64,000 nucleotides of DNA from Pseudodesulfovibrio aespoeensis Aspo-2 (GTDB lineage: Bacteria > Desulfobacterota > Desulfovibrionia > Desulfovibrionales > Desulfovibrionaceae). Below, in pieces: positions 26,208-35,161 of the stretch. Position 1 is the first letter of the stretch. Each line of letters begins with the position of its first letter. The notes beneath the pieces were generated by a model. It was given only the letters and a program-made list of their open reading frames with translations, was not told where the DNA came from and made no database searches. The stretch lies in assembly GCF_000176915.2 (NCBI RefSeq), contig NC_014844.1, positions 3,162,001 to 3,226,000 of the forward strand. The letters are read 5' to 3'. The translations under genes were made by a program, and so were the position numbers.

Positions 26208-27149
26208 TCAGTCCAGGCAGGGCTCGTCGCCCAGGCCGTCGATATGGAAGGCGAAGTTGTTCTTGCCCCCCCGCTTGACCAAATACATGGCCCGGTCCGC
26301 CGCTTCCATGAGTTTTTCCGCAGTCTCCCCGTCGGTGGGGTAGAGGGCGATGCCCAGGGACGCGCCGGTGTTCACGCGCTTGTTCTCGATGATGTACTGG
26401 GCCCGCAGCCGCTCCACCAGCTGTCCGGCTATCCCGGCCACAATGTCGCGGTCCGCCTTGGGAATGACCACCACGAACTCGTCGCCGCCCGGACGGTAGG
26501 TGTCGCCCTGCTGACCCACCACATAGTTCATGCGCCGCGCGGCCCGCACGAGCAGGGTGTCGCCCGCCTTGTGGCCCAGGGTGTCGTTGACCGCCTTGAA
26601 TCCGTCGAGATCGATGAACAGGACCGCCACCCTGGAGTCGGCCTCCTGCGCCTGGGCCAGGACGCTGGGCAGATCCCTGCCCAGTGCCAGCCGGTTCTTC
26701 AGGCCGGTGAGCACGTCGGTGTAGGCCAGCCGGTCGGCGTCCCTGGCCGGATCGAGCACGGTGCAGAAATAGGCGTTGTGATCGGGGGAGAAAATGACGT
26801 TCCAGTTCAGCTCCACATGCCTTTCGCCCTTGCACAGGAAACGGAACGAAAAGGTGGTGGAGCCGATGTCCGAGGTGATGAGCCGCTGCATGTCGGCCAG
26901 GGCACGCTCGCGGTCGTCAAAGTGGATGTGCTCGATGAGGTACGCGCCCTGGAGCTTTTCCCGGCTGATGCCGGTGGTGCGCTCCCAGTGGGTGTTCACG
27001 TCCTCGAACTGGCCGTCGATGGAGATGACGGCGCACATGTCGGGCGAGAGCGAAAGCCACGCGTACCGCTCGACATAGAAGAGCCGTTCAAGGGTATAGG
27101 GGTCTGAACATTCGTTGAGGAGCCAGTTTACATCCATGGAGAGGTTCAT
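26208..27149 (-). CDS. PAS-GGDEF diguanylate cyclase
   Basis: The ATG at 27149 gives 313 residues; a TTG-type upstream extension lacks coding character. Residues about 30-140 form a PAS-type sensor (WLSLSPDMCAVISIDGQFEDVNTHW is the start of it). The catalytic domain has LTGLKNRLALGRDL, FIDLDGFKAVNDTLGH and GGDEF at 221-225. It makes c-di-GMP from GTP. The RxxD inhibitory site is absent at five residues before GGDEF (QQGD there), so product inhibition is probably weak. There is no membrane segment. The gene diverges from the small exported protein at 27361. Confidence 0.9.
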   Translation of the reverse strand: MNLSMDVNWLLNECSDPYTLERLFYVERYAWLSLSPDMCAVISIDGQFEDVNTHWERTTGISREKLQGAYLIEHIHFDDRERALADMQRLITSDIGSTTFSFRFLCKGERHVELNWNVIFSPDHNAYFCTVLDPARDADRLAYTDVLTGLKNRLALGRDLPSVLAQAQEADSRVAVLFIDLDGFKAVNDTLGHKAGDTLLVRAARRMNYVVGQQGDTYRPGGDEFVVVIPKADRDIVAGIAGQLVERLRAQYIIENKRVNTGASLGIALYPTDGETAEKLMEAADRAMYLVKRGGKNNFAFHIDGLGDEPCLD

Positions 27150-27322
27150 ACAACGAACCCGCAGCCGTTTCCAGCAAAACCAAGAAAAATTGAAAAGTGT
27201 CACATTGCACAGCCCCTCTGGGTAACACCTTTCGCAAACCGGTTGACAGGGCTGGCCCTGTCCGTGAAAGTGCCTTGAGCTGCACAAGGGCAGACACGTG
27301 ATCACTGCGATGGAGAAGATTC

Positions 27323-27376
27323 GTTTGAAAGAGGACTTTGGTTTGAAGGAGGAGACTGGTTTGAAAAAGACACTGT
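27323..27376 (+). repeat. Three 18-bp tandem repeats carrying ribosome sites and TTG codons
   Basis: The units are GTTTGAAAGAGGACTTTG (27323-27340), GTTTGAAGGAGGAGACTG (27341-27358) and GTTTGAAAAAGACACTGT (27359-27376). Each holds a TTG, and the first two hold a GAGGA or GGAGG site that serves the TTG of the following unit. Because 18 is a multiple of three, all three TTGs are in one frame. Confidence 0.85.
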
Positions 27377-27822
27377 GCGCCCCCCTTGCCCTGATGATGT
27401 TCCTGCTGGTCGCGTCCGGGGCCGCGGCCCAGAGCGGGGAATGCAACGCCATCCCGTGGGGCGAGCCGCTGTCCGCCCTGGAGCAGCTCGAATACTCCCA
27501 TACGGGCGACGGCATCCGCTACTACCGGGTGACCAAGGTCGAGGCCTGCGGCATCTCCAAGATCGAGGACACCCGCGTCACCTACGGATTCCGGGACAAC
27601 AGGCTCTACACCACCATCGTCGAGATCGACAAGGCCAAGGATGTCAAGGATGTCATCGCCCTGCTCATGGACGAGTACGGCCTGCCCACCCACAAGAAGG
27701 AAGACGGCTGGGACAACTACCAGTGGGAGAACGAGACCCTCAAGATCAAGCTCAAAAGCCAGTACCTGACCGACCGCATCAAGATCGGCATGTACTACAA
27801 ACCGCTCATTCCCAAAGATTAA
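27361..27822 (+). CDS. Small exported protein of unknown function
   Basis: The start is best placed at the TTG at 27361, six bases after AAGGAGGAG; it gives a normal signal peptide (KKTLCAPLALMMFLLVASGAAAQ, first 20 shown here in part) and 153 residues. An ATG at 27310 would put 17 charged residues before the signal and has no ribosome site. The mature part contains two cysteines (ECNAIPWG and EACGIS), a repeated acidic-aromatic pattern and the segment DEYGLPTHKKEDGWDNYQWE. It looks like a small secreted fold of the type that predicts a 'PWG...' ligand site, but I cannot name it. It diverges from the GGDEF gene. Confidence 0.65.
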   Translation: MKKTLCAPLALMMFLLVASGAAAQSGECNAIPWGEPLSALEQLEYSHTGDGIRYYRVTKVEACGISKIEDTRVTYGFRDNRLYTTIVEIDKAKDVKDVIALLMDEYGLPTHKKEDGWDNYQWENETLKIKLKSQYLTDRIKIGMYYKPLIPKD

Positions 27823-27848
27823 CACACCTTTTCCGACATGTCCGGCAA

Positions 27849-27872
27849 GGCCGCTCCCGACCGGGGGCGGCC
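27849..27872 (+). terminator. Terminator-like hairpin after the small exported protein
   Basis: GGCCGCTCCC (27849-27858) pairs with GGGGGCGGCC (27863-27872) with one T-G pair, followed by CTTTCC. The run of Ts is short, so strength is uncertain. Confidence 0.5.
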
Positions 27873-28020
27873 CTTTCCGCCTGGGTGCGCGATTCCCGGC
27901 CAGATCGTGACAATCTCCCGATGTTGCTCCCCGTTCTTGCACATTCCCCCACAAAACCGTATTCAATGAAGGAACATGCGCGACAACTCCGGAGAGACAC
28001 AGGGAGCCAGGGGGCAGGCC

Positions 28021-30015
28021 ATGACCAATCCGCGTTCGCTCAGCCGGAGAGTGACCCTGGTGCAGACCGCCGTGATCACGGCGGTGGTGCTCCTCTTCTC
28101 CACGGCCACCATATCCTGGAACGCCTACCGCCTCACCCGCCAGCTCGACGACAGGATCGCGCAGACCCTCAAGCTGGCCGAGACCACCCTGTCCACCGCC
28201 GTGTGGCAGCTGGACCATGACGCGGCCAGGGACATCCTCGACGCCGTGTTCATGGACGAAGCCGTGGTCTTTGCCCAGGTGGTGGCCGGGCAGGAGACCG
28301 TTGCGGAAAAGACGCGCCCACCTTTCTCCCGGCTCAACGCCGACGAGGTTGGAAATCCGCCGTGCTGCCTGTCCAGGACAACCGTCATCAAAAAATACGG
28401 CGAGCCCATCGGCAGCTTCAACCTCGTGGTCTCCAAGGCCCCGGTCCGCAGGGACATCCTGGTCAACGCGGGCTCGACCCTGGCCCTGGCCCTGGCCCTG
28501 ATCCTGATCCTGGTCATCACCCAGGCCACGCTCCATTTCGCCCGCAAGCGGCTGATCATCCCCCTGCAGCGGCTGGAGGCATCGGCCACGGCCATTGCCG
28601 AAGGCAACCTGGACATTCCGGTGGACACCTCGCCCGACTGCGAACTGCGCAACCTGACCCGCGCCTTTGAAGACATGCGCGAGTCCATGCGCCACCTCAT
28701 CAAAGACCTCCAGACGGCCAACGCCAAGCTTGAAGACCACCGGGCCCACCTCGAAACCACGGTCAGGGAGCGCACCGAGGAACTGGAGCACAAGAACGAT
28801 TCCCTCAACACCGCGCTGGACGAGCTCAGGAACGCCACCCTGGTCGCCGAGCGGGCAAACCTTGCCAAGAGCCGGTTCCTCTCCAGCATGAGCCACGAAA
28901 TCCGGACCCCCATGAACGCGGTCCTCGGCATGGCCGAGATCCTGGGCGAGACCGAACTGACGCCGGACCAGACCCGCTATGTCCAGATCATCAGGGCAGC
29001 GGGCGAAAGCCTGCTCGCCATCTTGAGCGACATCATCGACCTGTCCAGGATCGAGACCGGCAGCCTGCGCCTCGACGAGACGCGCTTCACCCTTTCCGAG
29101 ACCGTGGACAAGGCGTTCGCGATCATCGAACCCAGGGCGGGGCAGAAATCACTCGAACTGGTCTGCACCCTGGCCCCGGACGTGCCCAACAGGCTGACCG
29201 GCGATCCGAAGCTGCTGACGCAGGTGCTCGTTCACCTGCTCGGCAACGCGGTCAAGTTCACCGAGGGCGGCACGGTGCGTTTGAGCGTGTCGCGTGCGCC
29301 GGGCAGGGATGGCGGGGTTGCGGTGCAGTTCTCCGTGTCCGACACCGGCCCCGGCATCCCGGCAGACAGGCTGGGCGCAATCTTCGACTCCTTCACCCAG
29401 GCCAACAACTCCACCACCAGGGAGCACGGCGGCGCCGGGCTTGGCCTGACCATCAGCAAGCGGATCGTCCACATGATGGGCGGGCGCATCTGGGCCGAAA
29501 GCTCTGTCGGCCTCGGCAGCACCTTCCACTTCACCGCCGTCTTCGGCAATGCCAGCGACACGGAAACACTCCGGGCCGACCTCCTATGCAGGGATGAGGA
29601 CAGGGGCGCGCCGTCCGACCTTCCGCCCCTGCCCGCCTCGTCGATCCTGATGCTGGAGGACTCCCGGTACAACGCCTTTGTCATCGAGACCTACCTCAAG
29701 GACACCCCCTGCCGCCTGACCGTGGCCGAAAACGCCGAGAAAGGACTTGAGCTGTTCCGCCAGGGCGGGTTCGACCTGGTGCTCATGGACATCCAGATGC
29801 CAGGCATGGACGGCTGCGATGCCACCCGCACCATCAGGCAGTGGGAGACCCGCCAGGGCCTGCCCGCGACCCCGGTGGTGGCCCTGACCGCCTACGTTCT
29901 GGACAGCGATGTCAAGCAGTGCCTCCTGGCCGGGATAAACCACCACCTGGCCAAGCCGGTGAAAAAAAGCGCCCTCTACGACATCATCACCAAATTCGTC
30001 CGATCCGGCCAGTGA
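28021..30015 (+). CDS. Membrane hybrid histidine kinase with receiver domain
   Basis: I chose the ATG at 28021 (664 residues); one at 27976 has AAGGA only two bases away. TM1 is at about 13-34, a periplasmic sensor of some 110 residues follows, TM2 is at about 150-172 (STLALALALILILVITQATL), then HAMP and a coiled coil. The HisKA box is SHEIRTPMNAVLGMAEIL with the phospho-acceptor H292. ATP-binding boxes NAVKFTE, DTGPGIP and GGAGLGLTISKRI are complete. The C-terminal receiver has its acceptor D590 in LVLMDIQMPGMDG and the late K in HHLAKPVKKS. No separate response regulator is adjacent, so the downstream phosphorelay partner is unknown. Confidence 0.9.
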   Translation: MTNPRSLSRRVTLVQTAVITAVVLLFSTATISWNAYRLTRQLDDRIAQTLKLAETTLSTAVWQLDHDAARDILDAVFMDEAVVFAQVVAGQETVAEKTRPPFSRLNADEVGNPPCCLSRTTVIKKYGEPIGSFNLVVSKAPVRRDILVNAGSTLALALALILILVITQATLHFARKRLIIPLQRLEASATAIAEGNLDIPVDTSPDCELRNLTRAFEDMRESMRHLIKDLQTANAKLEDHRAHLETTVRERTEELEHKNDSLNTALDELRNATLVAERANLAKSRFLSSMSHEIRTPMNAVLGMAEILGETELTPDQTRYVQIIRAAGESLLAILSDIIDLSRIETGSLRLDETRFTLSETVDKAFAIIEPRAGQKSLELVCTLAPDVPNRLTGDPKLLTQVLVHLLGNAVKFTEGGTVRLSVSRAPGRDGGVAVQFSVSDTGPGIPADRLGAIFDSFTQANNSTTREHGGAGLGLTISKRIVHMMGGRIWAESSVGLGSTFHFTAVFGNASDTETLRADLLCRDEDRGAPSDLPPLPASSILMLEDSRYNAFVIETYLKDTPCRLTVAENAEKGLELFRQGGFDLVLMDIQMPGMDGCDATRTIRQWETRQGLPATPVVALTAYVLDSDVKQCLLAGINHHLAKPVKKSALYDIITKFVRSGQ

Positions 30016-30182
30016 CCGGACACCGGCCAGGGTCGCATCCCGCACGCCGGGGCTGCGCTCTTTTCGGAACACAGCGGCCAGCGGCTTTTCTCCGCCTGAC
30101 GGCTTGAACGATTGCAGGCAGTGTACTATAGAAGGCCAGGACGCGCGGCCAGAAACCGAACTGGACCGCAACGGAGCCCACC

Positions 30183-30701
30183 ATGAACGACCCCTGTCTG
30201 ATCTGGTGCCACGGCGCTCTCGCCACGCCCTGGGGGAACAAGAGCAGATCGCTGGCCGACACGGCCAAGCGGCTCGGACTCGCCATGGAGGCCATGGACT
30301 TCCAGGATCTGGACGACCCGGACCAGCGGGTCGGGCGGCTCGCGGCGAAGCTCGGCAAGGAAGGCAGACCGGCCATCCTCGCCGGGTCGAGCATGGGCGG
30401 CTATGTGGCTGCGGCGGCCTCGATCCGGGCAGACGTGCGCGGCCTCTTTGTCCTGGCCCCGGCCTTCTACCTGCACGGCTACGCGGTCCAGGACTTCGCT
30501 GGGCTGCGGGAGAACGTTGCCGTGGTCCACGGCTGGCGCGACGAAGTGGTGCCGGTGAGCAACGCCATCCGCTTCGCCCGGCACCACGCAGCGGCCCTGC
30601 ATGTTTTTGACGACGATCACCGCCTTGCGGACAGCCTGGACGAAATCAACGCCCTCTTTGCCCGGTTCCTCGAAACAGCCCTGGCACGGGAAAAACCATG
30701 A
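30183..30701 (+). CDS. Small alpha/beta hydrolase (YqiA/esterase-like)
   Basis: The 172-residue protein starts at an ATG with CGGAGCC upstream. It has the oxyanion start LIWCHGALATPWGN, a nucleophile elbow GSSMGGYVAAAAS (Ser), HGWRDEVVPVSNA (Asp) and FDDDHRLAD (His), a full serine-hydrolase triad in a short fold without cap domain. Proteins of this size include YqiA/YcfP-type esterases. Substrate is unknown. Its stop overlaps the start of the next gene (ATGA), so it begins a seven-gene operon that continues to 35569. Confidence 0.78.
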   Translation: MNDPCLIWCHGALATPWGNKSRSLADTAKRLGLAMEAMDFQDLDDPDQRVGRLAAKLGKEGRPAILAGSSMGGYVAAAASIRADVRGLFVLAPAFYLHGYAVQDFAGLRENVAVVHGWRDEVVPVSNAIRFARHHAAALHVFDDDHRLADSLDEINALFARFLETALAREKP

Positions 30702-31906
30702 CGTCTCGCCCGACACGCTCCCTGGCCGAAACCCGCATGGCCGCAACCCGCATGATCAGACCCCTGCTGGCCGCCGTCCTGATGGCGATCCTGGTCACGA
30801 TGACACCCTCCCTGGTCGCCGCCCAGCAGGAGAACTTCCCCCTGCGGGCCTACTACCCGGAGGTGCCCTACATCACCACCGCCGACCTCTTGGTCGGCTA
30901 CGACGACATCATGGTCCTCGATATCCGCTCGCGGTTTGAACACGATGTGGCCAACATCAACAAGGCCATCCTCCTGCCCCTCAACGACCCGGACTTTGCC
31001 GACAAGCTCGAAAAACTCCGGCCCAAGACCTCGGACACGGCCATGGCCTTCTACTGCAACGGCCACTCCTGCGCCAAGAGCTACCAAGCGGTCCAGGTGG
31101 CCCTCTCGCTCGGTTTCAATAACGTTTGCGTCTACGACGGCGGCATCTTCGACTGGATCGACGCGGCCCCGGACAAGGCCACCCTCATGGGTGAGACCCC
31201 GGCCAGGGCCGACCGCGTCATCGCGCCGGTGGAATACCTGACCCGGCTGCTCGACTACGACGCCTTCGTGGAAAAGGCGCGGGAAAAGGACGTGGTGGTC
31301 ATCGACATCCGCGACCCCTTCCAGCGCGACGTGATCCCGAACATCGACACCGTCAAGCCCATCCCCCTCGACCCGCTGCTCAACCTGGTGGTCTCCCGCA
31401 TCTGGACCGAGAAGCACCTCCTCTTCTTCGACGCCGTGGGCAGCCAGGTGCGCTGGCTCCAGTATTTTCTCGAATCCTATGGCTATTTCGAATACTCGTT
31501 CCTCAAGGGCGGGATAGAGGCCATCGCCAACGACCCGGACAAGATCAGGCCGGTCATCGAAACCAACCGCTCCATCGTCAGCAACCAGGAGATGCTGCTC
31601 AAGCTCACGGGCGACCTCCGCTTGGACAACAGCGACCGGAAGATTCTGGGCTACCTGCTGGCCAACGTGAAATTCAACAACTACATTGTGGTGGATATGG
31701 CCACGGCGGGCAAGGCCCTTGGCGTGTCGCGCGATCTCCTGATGGCCTCGGTGCAGAAACTGACCCGGTACAGGTACGCCACCCACTCCACCATGCAGGA
31801 CACCCTCATCGTCCAGGTGGACCCGAGGCTGGGATGGAAGGGACGGGTCGGCGACAAGGCGTGGGATGACACAATGAGCGAATTTGAAAAACAGGTGCAG
31901 CAGTAG
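30698..31906 (+). CDS. Exported double-rhodanese protein with winged-helix-like C-terminus
   Basis: The 402-residue protein has a hydrophobic signal (RPLLAAVLMAILVTMTPSLV, ending near VAAQ). Rhodanese domain 1 spans about 55-160, with C120 and C125 in FYCNGHSCAKSYQ, the persulfide loop. Domain 2 spans about 175-290 and has FFDAVGSQVRW where the active loop should be, so the cysteine is replaced by Asp and it is probably inactive. Residues 300-390 read like a winged helix (DNSDRKILGYLLANVKFNN, then AGKALGVSRDLLMASVQKL). A DNA-binding-type fold in an exported protein is odd. Sulfur relay or sensing in the periplasm is my inference. Confidence 0.75.
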   Translation: MTSRPTRSLAETRMAATRMIRPLLAAVLMAILVTMTPSLVAAQQENFPLRAYYPEVPYITTADLLVGYDDIMVLDIRSRFEHDVANINKAILLPLNDPDFADKLEKLRPKTSDTAMAFYCNGHSCAKSYQAVQVALSLGFNNVCVYDGGIFDWIDAAPDKATLMGETPARADRVIAPVEYLTRLLDYDAFVEKAREKDVVVIDIRDPFQRDVIPNIDTVKPIPLDPLLNLVVSRIWTEKHLLFFDAVGSQVRWLQYFLESYGYFEYSFLKGGIEAIANDPDKIRPVIETNRSIVSNQEMLLKLTGDLRLDNSDRKILGYLLANVKFNNYIVVDMATAGKALGVSRDLLMASVQKLTRYRYATHSTMQDTLIVQVDPRLGWKGRVGDKAWDDTMSEFEKQVQQ

Positions 31907-31909
31907 CCT

Positions 31910-32884
31910 ATGCCATCATCACTCCGACATGCGGTAGCCCTGCTGTGGCTCGCGGCGGCCCTGCTGCTCGCGCCCGCGTCCGCCCTGGCCCAGGAAAAGA
32001 CCTCCGTGGTCCTGCACTGGCTGCCCCAGGCCCAGTTCGCCGGGTTCTACATGGCCGAGGCCAAGGGGTTCTACGCCGAGGAAGGGGTGGAGGTGACCCT
32101 GATCCACGGCGGACCGGACATCCTGGCCAGCGAATACCTCGAATCGGGCCGGGCCGATTTCGCCACCCTGTTCCTGAGCTCCGCGCTCCAGCGGCGCGCC
32201 ACCCTACCCATCATCAACGTCGGCCAGTTCGTGCAGCATTCAGCCCTCATGCTCATCACCAAGACCGCTGACAACATCGAGACCATCGACGACCTGAACG
32301 GCAAAAAAATCGGGCTGTGGGCCAACGAATTCCAGATCCAGGCGCGCGCCCTGTTCCGCCAGCGGGGCCTGAAGGTCACGGTGGTGCCCCAGTCCGAGTC
32401 GCTCGACCTGTTCATGCGCGGCGGGGTCCAGGCAGCATCGGGCATGTGGTACAACGAATACCACACCCTGCTCTCCTATGGCATGGAGGAGAGCGAACTC
32501 AAGCCGTTCTTCTTCAGCAGCTACGGGCTTGATTTTCCCGAGGACGGCCTCTACTGCCTCGAAGTAACGGCCAACACCCGGCCCACGCTGGCCCAGGCCG
32601 TGGTCCGGGCCACGGTCAAGGGATGGCAGTACGCCTTCGGCAACCATGAGGAAACCATCGAAGTGGTCATGAAACGCATGGCCGAGGCCGGGGTGGCGGC
32701 CAGCCGCCCCCACCAGCGGTGGATGCTCAAGCGCATGGAAAACATCATCAACTCGGACAAGGTCCCGGCCATGGGCGTGCTGCGCCAGGAGGACTACGAG
32801 CAGGTCAAGCAGACCCTCATCGACACCGGCTTCATCGACGCCGCGCCCATCTTCCCCGAATTCTACAGGGGGCCGGTCCGATGA
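31910..32884 (+). CDS. NMT1/THI5-like periplasmic binding protein, no transporter partner
   Basis: The 324-residue protein has a signal peptide (LWLAAALLLAPASALAQEK) and the NMT1-type start VVLHWLPQAQFAGFYMAEAK, then GRADFATLFLSS and DLNGKKIGLWANEFQIQARA. Such proteins normally feed ABC importers for pyrimidine, taurine or similar ligands. No ATPase or permease is present: the gene sits between the rhodanese and a membrane SpoIIE phosphatase whose start it overlaps by 4 bp. A role as ligand sensor for that phosphatase is likely by context, but not proven. Ligand unknown. Confidence 0.85.
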   Translation: MPSSLRHAVALLWLAAALLLAPASALAQEKTSVVLHWLPQAQFAGFYMAEAKGFYAEEGVEVTLIHGGPDILASEYLESGRADFATLFLSSALQRRATLPIINVGQFVQHSALMLITKTADNIETIDDLNGKKIGLWANEFQIQARALFRQRGLKVTVVPQSESLDLFMRGGVQAASGMWYNEYHTLLSYGMEESELKPFFFSSYGLDFPEDGLYCLEVTANTRPTLAQAVVRATVKGWQYAFGNHEETIEVVMKRMAEAGVAASRPHQRWMLKRMENIINSDKVPAMGVLRQEDYEQVKQTLIDTGFIDAAPIFPEFYRGPVR

Positions 32885-34815
32885 AACGACACGGCATCGC
32901 CTACCGGCTGGCGACCCTCATCCTGTCCTGCGCCTTTGTCATCCTGGCAGCCATCCTGGGCTACAACTACGCCTATTCGCGGGCCATCATCCTGCGCCAG
33001 TCCGAGACCAACTCCCGCCATCTGGCCCAGGAGACGGCCAGCCGCATCGACTCGGTCCTGCTCTCGGTCCAGAAGGTGGCCAACAACATCGCCTACGCCC
33101 TGGAGGACACCTCCCTGAGCAAGGACGACGTGCTCAAGCTCAACAAGCGCGTCATTGCCAACAACCCGGAAATATACGGCATGGCCATCGCCTTCGAGCC
33201 CTACGCCCAGGAGCCGGAGAAGCTCTATTTCGCCCCCTACCATTTCCGGTCCGGCGGGCGCATCGCCTTCACCATGCTCGGCAATCCGGACTACCGCTAT
33301 TTCTACATGGATTGGTACCAGATACCCAAGGAGCTTGAGCAGCCCATCTGGACAGAACCTTACAACGACCAGGGCGGGGGGGGCGTGGTCATGGCCACCT
33401 ATGCCGTGCCCTTCTTCCGCCACGAGAACGGCAAAAAGGTCTTTGCGGGCGTGGTCACGGCGGACATCTCGCTGGAATGGCTCCAGGACATGCTCGACGA
33501 CATCCACATCTTTGACACGGGCTACGCCTTCCTGCTCTCACGCCAAGGCACCTTCATCGCCCACCCCAACCGCAAGCTGATCATGAACCAGACCATATTC
33601 TCGCTGGCCGAGGAGATGGAAGCCCCGGCCTTCAGGCAGATCGGGCGCGAGATGACCGCGGGCGGCAACGCCTTTGTCCAGATAGACGAGTCCGTCTTCG
33701 GCACCGAGCGGTATCTCTTCCACGCCGGCCTGGAATACGGCGGCTGGTCGCTGGGCATCCTCTTCCCCAAATCCGAGATGCTGGCCGATGTCCACCGCCT
33801 CTCCAACGTCATGACCCTGATCGGCCTTGCCGGGTTCGTCCTCCTGGCCCTGGTCATCACCGCCATCGCCCGGCGCATCACCAAGCCGCTGACCGAACTC
33901 TCCGAATCCGCCCTGCAGATCGCGTCCGGCAACCTGGACCTGATGCTGCCCGAGGTGGACTCCAACGACGAGGTGGGCGATCTGGCCAGCTCGTTCAAGA
34001 TCATGAAAACCTCGCTCAAGGAGTACATCGCCAATCTGACCAACACCACGGCGGCCAAGGAGCGCATCGAGTCCGAGCTGCGCATCGCAAGAGAGATACA
34101 GATGGGCATCCTGCCCAAGCTCTTCCCGGCCTTTCCGGATCGCACCGAGTTCGAGGTCTTCGCCTCCATCGAACCAGCCAAGGAGGTGGGCGGCGATCTC
34201 TACGACTTCTTCTTCGTGGACGACACCCACTTCTGCTTTCTGGTGGGCGATGTGTCGGGCAAGGGCGTACCCGCCGCCTTCTTCATGGCCGTGACCAAGA
34301 CGCTGCTCAAGGTGGTGGCCGAAAAAGGGCTTGACCCCGGCCAAATTCTGAGCAAGGTCAACGCCGACCTGGCCTCGGAAAACGAGTCGTGCATGTTCGT
34401 GACCCTGTTCCTGGCCATCATTGATATAGAGACCGGCGAGACCCGCTACGCCAACGCGGGCCACAACCCGCCCATCCTCCTGCCCTGTGGCGGCGAGCCG
34501 CAATGGGTTCCGCCCTTTGGCGAGCCGGTGGCCGGCATCATGGACGGCATGGAATACTCGACAAAGACCATGACCATGGAGCCGGGCGACATCCTGTTCA
34601 TCTACACCGACGGCGTGACCGAGGCCATGGATCCGGAGCAGACCCTCTACTCCGAGGACCGGCTCATGCGTACCGTGGCCGAGATTCCGGACCGGCTCGC
34701 CCCGGCCCTGGTCAAGACCGTCAACGACTCAGTGCTCCGGTTCGCACGCGGGGCCGAACAATCGGACGACATCACCATGCTCGCCATGCAATATTGTGGC
34801 AAGTGCAAAAAATAA
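32881..34815 (+). CDS. Cache-HAMP-SpoIIE (PP2C) membrane phosphatase, RsbU-like
   Basis: The 644-residue protein has TM1 (about 10-30), a periplasmic dCache sensor (about 35-300; PEIYGMAIAFEPYAQ, GVVMATYAVPFF), TM2 (about 306-330) and a HAMP segment (RRITKPLTELSESALQIASG). A short coiled coil leads to the SpoIIE PP2C domain with metal-binding motifs KEVGGDLYDFF and VGDVSGKGVPAAFFMA, plus the late DDITMLAMQ. It should dephosphorylate the STAS protein encoded next. The start overlaps the binding-protein stop (ATGA). This pairing suggests that ligand binding outside controls phosphatase activity inside. Confidence 0.92.
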   Translation: MKRHGIAYRLATLILSCAFVILAAILGYNYAYSRAIILRQSETNSRHLAQETASRIDSVLLSVQKVANNIAYALEDTSLSKDDVLKLNKRVIANNPEIYGMAIAFEPYAQEPEKLYFAPYHFRSGGRIAFTMLGNPDYRYFYMDWYQIPKELEQPIWTEPYNDQGGGGVVMATYAVPFFRHENGKKVFAGVVTADISLEWLQDMLDDIHIFDTGYAFLLSRQGTFIAHPNRKLIMNQTIFSLAEEMEAPAFRQIGREMTAGGNAFVQIDESVFGTERYLFHAGLEYGGWSLGILFPKSEMLADVHRLSNVMTLIGLAGFVLLALVITAIARRITKPLTELSESALQIASGNLDLMLPEVDSNDEVGDLASSFKIMKTSLKEYIANLTNTTAAKERIESELRIAREIQMGILPKLFPAFPDRTEFEVFASIEPAKEVGGDLYDFFFVDDTHFCFLVGDVSGKGVPAAFFMAVTKTLLKVVAEKGLDPGQILSKVNADLASENESCMFVTLFLAIIDIETGETRYANAGHNPPILLPCGGEPQWVPPFGEPVAGIMDGMEYSTKTMTMEPGDILFIYTDGVTEAMDPEQTLYSEDRLMRTVAEIPDRLAPALVKTVNDSVLRFARGAEQSDDITMLAMQYCGKCKK

Positions 34816-34827
34816 AAGGAGATTATA

Positions 34828-35157
34828 ATGGATTTCAAGAACAAAAAAGACGGGGACAAGCTCGTGGTTTCGGTCAGCGGCCGCCTGGACGCCATCACGG
34901 CCCAGGAGTTCGACGCCCAGTGCCGGGAATGGCTCGCTACGGGCGATGTCAACGTCATCGCTGACCTTTCGGGCCTCGAATACATCAGCTCCGCCGGGTT
35001 GCGCAGCATCCTTTCGGCGGCCAAGCAGCTCAAGGGTGCCAAGGGCAGCCTGACCTTCTGCAACCTTTCGGGCATGGTGGAGGAAGTGTTCGTGGTCTCG
35101 GGATTCGCCGCCATGTTCACCCTGCATCCGACCCTGGAAGACGCACTGGCCAGTTGA
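34828..35157 (+). CDS. STAS-domain anti-sigma factor antagonist
   Basis: The 109-residue protein has the STAS fold (GDKLVVSVSGRLDAITAQEF) and DLSGLEYISSAGLRSILSAA, in which the second serine of ISSAGLR is the usual phosphorylation site. AAAGGAG precedes the start. It sits 12 bp after the SpoIIE phosphatase and 4 bp before an RsbW-like kinase, the standard partner-switching trio. Confidence 0.93.
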   Translation: MDFKNKKDGDKLVVSVSGRLDAITAQEFDAQCREWLATGDVNVIADLSGLEYISSAGLRSILSAAKQLKGAKGSLTFCNLSGMVEEVFVVSGFAAMFTLHPTLEDALAS

Positions 35158-35161
35158 GCCC

